From contig NC_134988.1 of NCBI RefSeq assembly GCF_050947335.1, positions 7,440,001 through 7,504,000 of the forward strand: a stretch of 64,000 nucleotides of DNA, written 5' to 3'. This stretch comes from Megachile rotundata (lineage: Eukaryota > Arthropoda > Insecta > Hymenoptera > Megachilidae). The number at the start of each line of letters is the position of its first letter. Position 1 is the first letter of the stretch. The position numbers and the translations under genes are program-made. The notes beneath the pieces were generated by a model. It searched no databases and was not told the DNA's origin. It saw only the letters and a list, made by a program, of their open reading frames with translations. Positions 36,401 to 48,400 of the stretch are shown here, piece by piece.

Positions 36401-39400
36401 CTACTTTTACAAGTTGTTCCTTCTTAACAAGACTGTCGATATTATTAGCTATTAGTAATTATGTAATGAATAATTTGAGACATATTTTTACTGTTGAGTA
36501 CATAGTATGTTTTAATATAGTACCTTAGTAAATTAGTATTTTATAAAATAGTATATTAGTACATTAATATTTTATAAAATAGAACATCAGTAAATTAATA
36601 TGTTACAATAACTCTGCACAATAAATATATTGTTATCGAGTCGTGACTAAATATTAAGTTTGGGGTCTAAAAATGTGAACTTACATAAAATGCAAATTAA
36701 CAAAAATTTTTATTCGGACAAGCTATGCAGGTGATTTTACAGATACATAAATAACGCGTTACCACGACCTCAAAAGGTGTACCTTCATTGACCCCAGAAC
36801 AATTGAAACATGTACGAACGGGACAAAGGATGCATTGTGTAGGGAACATTAGATAGAAGACACATCCATTATACGTCTACATACATTATACGTACATAAT
36901 ACAAATCATATGCTTCGAACTACCTTTGTAACCGTTAAAATTCGCCATGCAAATCGTATTGATATACCCTTAATAAATATTATTGTAATAACTGTATATT
37001 GTTGACTTTTTGAAACAATAAAAATAAGCAAACTTTCTAATTCTATAGTATTACTATTATTATGAAAAGTTATGAATTTTACGTATTTTATTATATAGAT
37101 GTCGGAATATAAATTCGTAATAACAGAAAATAAATATAAATCTAGTTTTAGTTTAAAAGAATTTCTCTATTAAAATAAGCGTAATATAAATTGTTACTGC
37201 GCATGCGCCTAGCTCAGCGCGCATGCGCATAACTCTATTCAAAAAAATATTTCGTCTCTTTTCTGATAAATAACTTCTACAAATCTAATTAGTTTCTACC
37301 TGTTAAAAACCTTAATAATTAAAATTTATAACAATTTTTTAATACTTGAAGCAATCATTTAACTAATTTAAGCAAATATTTTACGAAATACAGTGATTTC
37401 AATGAGCGGATGGAAAACTTCGAATTCATCTCCGAATACGAAATCGAGGTAAACGCACAACTGTCAATAAAAATAATCAATTTAGCATGAAAATTGCATT
37501 TCTGTCGACTGACATCAATTAACCTATAAGATCTGCACACTTAGCGGTAATGATCTAAGAATTTCTCGGAGTGAACGGCATGAATCAACAGCGTCGATTG
37601 ATAAAGATCGATAATAAGGATTAACCTTGATTCGCGCGAGCCAAAAGGGTCGATCTCGTTTCCGTTGCGTGGAGGCTTTACCGTGATCGAGGCAATGCCA
37701 GTTAGCGTCTATAAAATTCTCACGTTACGGTACAGTAAAACTACCGCAAGGCCGGTAACTTCTTTGCGAATGTGCAGCCACCATTTGCCGTGTACGAAAG
37801 TTTGCGACCGATGCGATGAGCAAGCATCTGCGTACCACTCGGCTATTCACCTGTGTAACGTAGCTCGTACTTGACCTTCTTTTTATGCAATCAACCATGA
37901 AGATTTTCTCAGACCCACGAGGTTACGGAGCTTTTTGTGTCGTGCCAGTTGTTCACCTGTCTTTACACTTTTTCTCAGGAATTTCTTAATTTGTTCGTTG
38001 AGAAATTATTTTGCAAATTGGAATATTTCACAATTTTTAAGGTTTAAGGTTTTCTTAATTTGAAGGTTCACAATTGGAAATTTTCATACTTTTTTAATTT
38101 GAAAATACGGGAGTTTAATTTGTAGATAGGAATACTTTTTTATTCTTTAATTTGAACTTTGTGATTTTTGCATTTGGACATCAGACAATTTATGAACTTT
38201 TATAGTAAAGGATTTGTATGTTTGAAAATTTACAGATTTGTCAGATTGGAAATTTAACATTTTTTTCATTTGAAAAATTATGAAATTGATAGACTTTTAA
38301 TTTATAAATTTCTGATATTCACAAATTTTTTATTTTCTGAATCTTTATATTCGTGAATTTTTTAATGTACTGATTTGATTATTTCTAAAAGAAAATTTAT
38401 GAAAATTCCACTGTTTGAAAATTTGGGAATTTGAAATTATTAAATTGAGAAATTTGAAACTTAAATATTTGAAAGTTATCAAATGTAAAAATTTGTAAAC
38501 TTTATTGCAAAATTAGAAAATTCAAAATTTCCACTAAACTCCAAAACTAAACCAAATTGCAAAATTAGAAAATAGAAAATTTGATTATTTGTAAATTCCT
38601 AAAAAAGAAGATTAAAAATTTGAGTTTCAAAATTATCAAAGATAGAAATTTGAGTATTTTTAAATTTTTGTCCCACGACCCAGTTGTTAAGGAATGTAAC
38701 GTGTCTCATACTTGACCTTTTTCTATAGTTATTACAATGAAAATGGCAATGAGGTATGAATATTTTCCCAGGCTCAATGTCCTTCGATGTTGACGAACTA
38801 GTTTGCCGTGAATGATTGAAAACGTAGCAGTATCCTGCGTTCATTGATGTGGTTGCGAGTCAACATCATTATTAGTTTTATTGGTATAATCCTCCCATGG
38901 GAAATGATGTTAGTAGGGACTAGGTCACCGATAGTTAAGTCAGGGCCGTCGCTAGAGTTTACTGAAACGTGGACTAAAATTGAAATCTCAGCAAAGCAAA
39001 GATTTTGTATTTAATACATTTTCAGAGTCTTTAAAGTCACATGCTATGAAGCGTAAAAGGCAATCAGCTTCAGAGGCAAGAATTGCAATTAAAAATTGTT
39101 TTACCTGTTATGGCGTGTTCGATACAATTAGATCGCATAGAGAAGAATACAGTTCGTTAAAACTGTAATCAGTTTTTAATAATGGTTTAAGAAATATTTA
39201 CTGATTGTTTACAGTAGAAAACTTTTGCTTATTTTAGGTTTATTCAATTTTTTATTTTTTTGTTATACATATATTTTCTTACTTTAGTCTAAGAATATAA
39301 ATTATTATGCAGTTTTGCGCAATTTACAAAGAGAATTTTTAAGGAAAAATGCAATAATTGACTGTATTGTTGCATTTCAAGTATATAAAAATATAAATGT

Positions 39401-42400
39401 ATATAAAAATTTCTCAGCTCTTGGTATTATTTTTCTCTCGCATGACAAAGAGGAATCTTTAAACTTTTGCTAAGTTAGCTAACAATAAAGTGAACTTATA
39501 ATTTTGATTGCCAGTGTAAGTTTAAAAAATTAAGAAAAGCATTGACAATACTATTCAGTTATGTATTAACAATTAATGGATAAATGAGGACAACTCCAAA
39601 CGATAATATGTCACTACAATATGTAAGTAATGTACATTATGTTTTCAATAATATAATTAAAATACAATATAATGTAACTGTATCTAAAGAAAATATCCAA
39701 AAGAAAAAATAGATTGTTTACAGATAATTTAGATAATTTTTATGCAGAAAATTAGCAAAGAATATATTAGAAAATAGGAAGAAAACAAGAGCTTCAGTGG
39801 TTTAAAGGCGTCAGCTTTCAGTTCGTGTCACCAGTTACACGATATCCTGTATAAAGACGTTTTGTACATCACGAGCACGTGTTCCAGTACCGTAATTTAG
39901 AGGGGACATTTTATAATGCAGCGCCAAGTGCAATTCACCACTAGAAATGCAACAAGACGTGCAAGAGAAGCATAACAACTTAATTCATGCTTACATTCTT
40001 TCATCTTGTGTTTTTTCTTGAATGCGATACAAAAAGCAGCGTTACATCTCATTATAGCAGTACAAGCACACAACATGGCTACACGATGTTCAAACTACAA
40101 AATGGCCGACCCGTTCTCCGGATATAAGTATTATTAAAAGTTTGTGAAGAATACTGGTAAATGGAATTTATAACAACAATAAGATTTCGTGATTCAAATG
40201 TTAGAACCATGATTAGAATTTAGCAGAAAATTGATATGAATTTTATTGAAAATCGATATAAATTTTGATGAAAATGTAAAAAATATACACATCTGAAATT
40301 TTAGTCAATTGTTTTTAGTTAAAAACAATTTTTGCTGTAATTAGTTACTTGATGTGATTGTTGCGTTTAGTACATACGAATTTAATATAAAATTATATTA
40401 AACTAATTTATTATAGAACATTCTAATGGAACAGATAATTAACCACGATGTAGCGATTAGTAAAAACAATTTTCGCTGTAATTACTTGATGTAATTACTG
40501 CAATGAATAGATATTGTCCATATAACATACAAAATTTGATTGTGACAGTTAAAAACATTTTATTTGTATTTGTCTTTCAGTTTTGAACGTCGCTGGAGGC
40601 AAAGCACCAATGCAATCGAGCAGCACAGAGGGTGGAATTCCTCAGAGGGCTGTCGATGGTAGCAATGGTCAAATTTACACTCCTCAAACTTGTACTTTGA
40701 CAAGACCAGAAAATAGACCATGGTGGTACGTGAACCTGCTTGAACCATACATGGTGCAACTCGTTCGACTGGACTTTGGCAAACCATGCTGTGGTGAGTA
40801 ATTTTAAACTCGATCTCCTCAACGCTTGTTTACTACGGTCTCGATTGTGACAAATAGTACAAAACATTTTGTAGTGCATTCATATTTATGATTTAATGAT
40901 TACTTATACATATACAGGGATTACTGTGGGTTATATACAGGGTGTTATCTATAACTCACGATTTTTCTCCCACTTGCAGCCACTTTACGAAAAAAAGTTT
41001 AGAACAATATTTGCAGGGTATGAAGTGCACAATAGATATTAGTAAAGCAAATTTTGAAAATAGTTTGTTCTCTTGGCAAAGTCAAGGTCACCTTGGGTTT
41101 TTTAAATAGGAACATACATTTTTTTTATTCGTAGCTTTAGAGGGCATCGAGACGAATTCAAAACACATGTTACATGATATTTTTATTAATATATTACTCG
41201 ATTTACAGAAGAGGAAATGTGAAGTACTTAGCTTTTGGTAGTGTAACCATTATTTGATTCCGAAGAAATTACTGAATGCAATCACGCGACTAGAATGTAA
41301 GAAAGATACACTTTGTTTAATTACATGTTCAAAATGTATGCCGCCTTCCATCACGTAATATTCCGGTCTTTTACTTCGCATTTCCTTAAAATTGAATAAT
41401 AACTATAATACTAAAGTTTTGAAAGTACTTGTGAAAAAGAAAGGTATGAAAATATACATCCATATTCATAGAATTTCATAGTTCTGTGTAAAAGTGCAGG
41501 AGAACTTTACATAGTATAAATGAATGTCTTCCTTTCAAAAGAAAAGGAATGTAATATTGGTTTCTTAGTGAATGACAACAGAACTCTCAATAATTTTATT
41601 TTACGCAATTTGCTAACTGATTGAATACTTCCTGTCAGAGAAATGTTATTATTACCGTAACCGTCTGTAATGACACTTTATCGATAGAAAGTTGAAATAT
41701 CCTGTCTTTTATTGAAATGAAAGTAAAAGTTTGATGTTTCATCGTATTGTTAAATGTAGGAAGACATTCCTTTGTTTTTAAAATAAAAAATCAGATAACA
41801 ACTATAACATTCTGAAACTAAAAAAAAGGTAATTCAACGTACATATATAGTAAACATTATTTATTTAAAAAAATAAAAATATATATTAAAAACATAGTTC
41901 ATTAAAAATGTGTATGTATTTATTTATAAATTGCAATGAAAATATTTTAGAATTAAATAAATATATATATATAATTATTTCTAAATAACAAAAACATATA
42001 ATATATAATAAAATTTTATGTTCAGATTTATTATTATAAATAAAGTAAAATGCATATAAAATATTCGGTACAAAAATATTACTTGTGTTTAAAAATTGAC
42101 AATATAAAAATATATGATCCTTTAATAACTTAAAAATTAATAGTTAATAATTTAAAAATTAATAATTTGAAAAAATACAATGTCAATACTGAAAAATTTA
42201 ATTCAATAAAACAAAGAATTTTTCCTTGTAATTCTTTTAAAAGAAGAATCTAAATTTTTAACGAATATATTAAATATACATTAAAAAGTCAATAACTTAT
42301 TGTAAAAATAAATTTCAAAGCTGTATTATTCTCCTTACTAAATAAGCACATTTCCTTAAATAATTGTTAATAAATAATTAAATCTTCCATACAATAAAAA

Positions 42401-45400
42401 TTGAACAAAACCTAAATAATGTATTAAAAAGTTTAACCACGTAATTTACGACGGAAAAGCAGTACTTTCCAGGATACTTTAGAAGTATGTTAACGTGATC
42501 GATGTTAGCGACCGAAACGTAAAACAATGTGGTGTTTCTTAAATGTGCCGTAAAATTCGATCGTAAATTTGTGCACCGTTTTCTTGCTTCATCATAGGTT
42601 ACAAGTATTGTTCGCACGCTAAATGTTTTAGAAACTTTCTAGGATGAAAGTGAGAGTCTTTTCACTTTTGATCGCTAGAAAACGATGCTGTTCTTTCGTC
42701 TGTGCTCAGCATATGATATTAACATCGATCTTGGTAGAAAGAAGATATACATTAACCATTTTCTAACTCTTTCGTGCATAATACACGAACATAGAAAACA
42801 TAGAAATATAAATATATTTATAATATATAGATTATAGAAATGTATTTATAGTAAGGGATTTTTTATCGTAAATATTTTTGTGACGAATTGATTTCATTTC
42901 AAATTTCGCGCCCTTTTTGCTACATTGAGAGTTTGTAGCAGAAGTTAATTCTTTATTAAACATTTGTAGCTACAGATAGTGTTTTCTGAGTACATTAATA
43001 CTAATTTTGAAAAAGAGGTGATTATAGTAGCTTTACTTAACTTTATTTAAATTTAATTTCATGTAATTTGATACCTAGACGCGAACATTATTATTTTCTT
43101 TGTAATAAATTATTTTTCATTGTAAACTCTTTCGAATTGTTCAAGTTTCGCGCGCTTTTAATCAGTCCTTGGTAGCAAGGATGTTGTTTCTCCGTTAAAT
43201 AGAATTTATACTTGTTATTGATACTTTGCACGAATATCGCTATTAATTTTACTCATTTTACTTTCTTTCGTCTTTTTATAGCAAAATTGTCTACTAATTT
43301 TCAACATTGTATCTACTATATAAAAATAGTTATTTTTTTCTATTGCATAACGAATAGTCACAAAGAAATTGTGATACTTTTACAAATTACGGTAAATTGC
43401 CATGAAATTAAGGAAGTAATTCAATATTCCAAGGACTTGTTGAAGTATAAATCAGCGAATAATTACAGTTGAACATTTCAGCTTGGATAAGTGATCAAAC
43501 AAAGAAAATCTTCCATCTTTAGATAAAATCTCTGATAATAACTTTAAACACGCACTTTTCACGGAAATAGAAAAGTGAGAGTACTTATCTTGTTATTCAT
43601 GGAAGGAATTCGCTAATCTCTTCCTTAAAAAGTAATTTTCATTCTTTCACCGACCAACTGTCCGTACATTAGAAACTTTATTTCTTTATATAAAATATCA
43701 ATATTCTGTTAACAACAAGGAAACGTACTGTACTATAAAAATTGTGAACTATTTTTCATAGTTTAAGTTTATAGAATTAAAAACTTGAAAATTTTGTGTT
43801 TCTACGTTTTTAATTTCTCAGTTAGAAAATTCTATATTCTCAAATTTTTAATTTCTAAAATTGAAAATATGTAAATCGGTAAATTTGGAGATACTGAAAA
43901 TTTCATACAAACAATTTTCACACGAACGAAGATTAAACGAGATTACATTTTCCTTATGATGGGAATTTGAGCACGAAAAATTTGCATACTAATCTGACAA
44001 AGGAACAATTCTCTATAGATTAGTATAAACACATGATTATAATCTCCGCCAACTAAGATACAACATACATTAGCTGCAATTAAAATACTTGAACTTAAAA
44101 ATAACACGAGTCGTCGTAAATAGAAGCAACTTTCACATTGCAACTTTAGGTACGATAAGAAACGAAGAACGTTTTAATTACAGAACAGACTGGTTATCGT
44201 TTATTACTACTCGAAGTTCCGGTAACACGATGTTATCGTTCTAATAATAAAAAACAAACGGTGGTAAAGTTACTGTAAAACTACTGACTTTTGTAATAAA
44301 CTTGGAAGAACTATATTCATGCTAGAATATGAATGAAGATTAATATTCAAACTTTTGGTGTAATTTAATAATTTTTACTACAATTTAATACGATTTCCTT
44401 ACTACAATTTCCTCTTCTGCAAATCGAGTAATATGTTAATAAAAATATCATGTAATATGTGTTTTGAATTCGTCTCGATGTCCCCTAAAGCTATGAATAA
44501 AAAAAATGTATGTTCCTATTTAAAAAACCCAAGGTGACCTTGACTTTGTCAAGAGAACAAACTGTTTTCAAAATTTGCTTTACTAATATCTATTGTGCAC
44601 TTCATACCCTGCAAATATTGTTCTAAACTATTGTTCTAAATCAATTTGATAAAACATTCGAAAACTATTACAAGAAATAGAATCAGAAAAAGGACGTCTA
44701 ACATTTCAATGTTAATACAATATAAGTATTCGTAATAGATACAGTCAACTCATGATCAAAGTTAAGTTACATAGTTTCGAAACGAAGTTCCTAACACTCC
44801 AGACGGTTCGAGAAATTTCTCCGCTCAGGTTAAGTTCCTTTTTTAATGCAAACAAGAAATCGTTGGCATTTCAAATGCGATTACAAGGGACAAAACGTGG
44901 AAAGCATGTAATTGGAGTTCATGACTACAGATGCAGCGATGGTCGCCGTTCGTTCGGTCACACCTGAAATGTTTTCCAGGTCGGAAGATGTAGTACCGAG
45001 TACCGGATTATCTCAGATGATTTTATCTCTTCAAATGCTACCTTTGCAATCGCTGGTCGAGCAACCATAACTATTTAAGCCCCCCAGTGAAAGCGTGTTC
45101 GATTTCAAATTTAATTTCCTATTATCAATGTCTTATGTTATCTTCCCAATCCTGTGACATCCTCTCTAAAATTATGTTCAAACCTCTAAAACATGGAGTT
45201 ACAGTCTGCCATTTTATTTAATACTTATCAATTTTCAGTTACTATATTTTTCTTCTTGTAACTAATACTTCCTCATTGACTTGAATCAAAATATCTTTGA
45301 TGAAATTCTTTTTCAATTTTTGTAATTTTCAGGTAATGTTTCTGAACTAATACTTGATCATAAACTAACCTCTAAAATTTTCGTTCCCTCTCAAGGTTTG

Positions 45401-48400
45401 ATTAAACCATTCCAAATAGTCTGAATAATTGTCCATTCTGAATAATATATAAAAGGAACACATCAATTTGATCTAAAACGTGAGACAATTAAAAGAAGAA
45501 TGCGCGTGAAGAAACGAATTATAGTTTGCTATTATATCATGGATACCTCAGCCCATGTTTTGTACAGAGAAATGATGTTACGTGTTTTCTTTTTTTTGCA
45601 GGCGATGGTGTATCTGGAACGATTGTGGTTCGTGTCGGCAACAATAGGCCAGACTTGGGAACGAATCCAATTTGCAATCGTTTCACTGGACCCCTTGAAG
45701 AAGGTCAACCTCTTTTCTTGCCGTGCAATCCACCCATGCCTGGAGCATTTGTTTCCGTACATTTGGAAGCAAACACACCGACACCGATTCCAGTGCAACT
45801 TTCATTATGCGAGGCGTTTGTGTACACTGATCAGGTACCGACTTTATTTCTTCATCGTGTTACTCAACTTTGTACGGCATATCACTAGTAATCGGCTTTT
45901 ATCTCGTTAATGATGAACGTCTTAAAAAAATGAAAGAGAAAAAAGTTTTACTGTTTTTTATTGCCGATATAATAGCGTGTGTACTTTTTTCATGTTTGCA
46001 ATACTTTTTGAAGAACTAAAATGACCCACAGTTTTTTATGAATCTCAGCAAACATCTCTAATACCTTTTAACAAATATCTTCTATATTTTTAATGCATTT
46101 TCTAATCAAGTATTTGTCGCTTTCAGAATATGTCTTATTCAATGTTTTAAATTATTACGAATTAATTTGCATCAGGCACTTCCCATCGAGAGGTGTCCAC
46201 AATTCAGAGACCAACCTCCAGGTTCCACAGCCACGTACAACGGAAAATGTTACATATTTTACAACCGACAACCGATGATATTCAGAGAAGCTCTGGCGTT
46301 CTGTCGTGCCCGAGGTGGTACGTTGGTAGACGAGAGTAACCCAGCGCTGCAAGGATTTATTTCCTGGGAACTTTGGAGGCGACACAGGTATTCCACTCCT
46401 TCCAGTTAATTGTCATCATTTAAATATTTTTAAATGCATTCGTATCCTCGTTTGAAGGAGCGACACTTCGAGCCAGTACTGGATGGGCGCAGTGAGGGAT
46501 CAAAAGGATCGCACGGTTTGGAGATGGACAGGAAGTGGTGAAGAGGTTTCCGTTTCATTCTGGAGTCTGCCTCAGGGCACCGAAGAAGACTGTGCTCGAT
46601 ACGATGGCAGCAGAGGTTGGCTCTGGTCCGATACCCCTTGTACGGCTCGATTGAATTTCATCTGCCAACACCGTGAGTATCGACTTTCAAATATTATTGT
46701 ACTTCCGCGCTTGTTTTTCTCATCGTTATTATCCCATGAGTTGTTACAATACTTTGAGACCTTCCTGTACGTCTGTAAAAATAGAGCTAGGCAACTATGT
46801 AAGTATGTGGTGTGGTCGTAAAGCCATCTGAAAGTCTATAGAAATATAAATTGATGGAATTTACAACCACACTGTATCTTGACTATTAACTAACTGTAGT
46901 TGTACTAAGATGTAGCATAATTACTATATATAGCAAGGTCGTAAAACTACAGAGAACTTTTCATATTTTAGAACCTCGAGCATGCGGAAGACCAGAGCAG
47001 CCTCCGAATTCGACAATGACCGTAATTTCAACGGCAGATCGAAATTCCGGAGGTGCATACGAGGTTGGAGCTACGGTAGAGTATACCTGCAACGCTGGTA
47101 GCCTCCTTATAGGTCCATCCACTCGTACCTGTCTGGATACTGGCTTCTACAACGAATTTCCACCAGTTTGCAAAAGTGAGAACCATTTTGAAACCATCTT
47201 CGGTATTCAAATTTGCTTAATTACGAATCTGTTATAATAAATTCGATCTCTTCATTCAGGTATCGAATGTGGTTACCCAGCCAGTATAAAACATGGAGGT
47301 TACACACTTATCAACAATACCGTTAGTTATTTGAGCCAGGTGCTTTATTCCTGCGAGGAAGGATATGAGATGACTGGTAAGAATGTATTACAGTGTTCAG
47401 TTTTTATAGATATGAATTATTTCAACAAAATATTTTATTCTGAAGGACGTGCAAGATTAACCTGCGACATTGATGAACGTTGGAACGGACCTCCACCGAG
47501 GTGTGAACCAGTCTTGTGTGACCCCCCAACACCTGTTCCACATAGTTACATCCAAATAGACGAAATTGATGAAACTGAAACGATGCCGGCGAAGGCCAGC
47601 GTCAATCGAAGTCTTCTTGTGGGTAGCATCGTTACTTACACCTGCGAGAAGGGCTATAAGTTGACTGGATTCAGGCAGATACTGTGTTTACCCTCTGGGT
47701 CATATGATCATGCTGCGCCTACTTGTACAGGTAATTCAAATTGGTGAAGTTTGGGTTTTCAAAGATTTAAAAATCTTAGCATATTCTGTCCTGAAGAATT
47801 AGCGCAAGTCGGGACTTCTATGAAATGTGTCTTAAAATTAGAATTGAAGCAGGAATTTCAGACTAATCAGTTTACTATTATATTACAGAAGAACCCCGTA
47901 GCCCACCTACTGTGTCTACCCGAATAACAGTCCGACCTACCACTGCCAGGCCACGTCACACCTTCTTGCCACCAAGAGTTCGCACAACGGTCGTTTCAAC
48001 AACGTCTACAAGCACGACCACCTCGGTACCGCCTCAAAAGGTTGCGAACACTGCCGAATTGCCGGCAACGGTCAAAGAAACCATCGCCAGAAAACCAAGC
48101 ATTGGATTACAAAGGCCTACTCCTCCATCCACTGGCTTAAACGATGGTGGTAGTGACCATCCTCAGGATAATGAAATCTCCGGCAGTGGGGTCGACAATG
48201 CACAGGCTGGTCTGGGAACAGGTGTTCCAGAACCATCTGGACCATTCAGAGTGGATAGTGCAGATCAACCGAGTAACACGCATCAAGCGAAATTAAATCT
48301 GGGTGCTGTGATCGCCCTGGGCGTCTTCGGTGGTTTTGTATTCCTTGCCGCTGTTATTACGACCGTCGTAATACTCATACGCAGGTAAAGACAAATCATT

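Larger units (their letters stand above)
33186..40580 (+). other. Intron 2 of the selectin-like gene (7.4 kb)
   Basis: Mostly AT-rich non-coding DNA. It contains a GC-richer unique patch (33.6-33.95 kb), a degenerate G-rich repeat (33.96-34.29 kb), a 107-bp miniature transposon copy (34824-34930), a pair of GCGCATGCGC palindromes (37199-37228), a second GC-richer patch (37.6-37.87 kb) and degenerate AATTTG-type low-complexity sequence (38.0-38.65 kb). The hydrophobic open stretch at 36.2-36.5 kb has no recognisable similarity and is not called. Confidence 0.7.
40794..45601 (+). other. Intron 3 of the selectin-like gene (4.8 kb)
   Basis: AT-rich non-coding DNA holding two copies of the CAGGGTG foldback element in opposite orientation (40938-41387 plus, 44406-44630 minus) and two degenerate TTTCGCGC-bearing repeats near 42.9 and 43.15 kb. 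No exon-like sequence was recognised elsewhere in it. Confidence 0.7.

Noticed and set aside
36232..36528. 98-residue hydrophobic open frame
   Set aside because: AT-rich DNA often gives Ile/Leu/Phe-rich frames by chance; no family motif, no paralogue in the window and no splice context.
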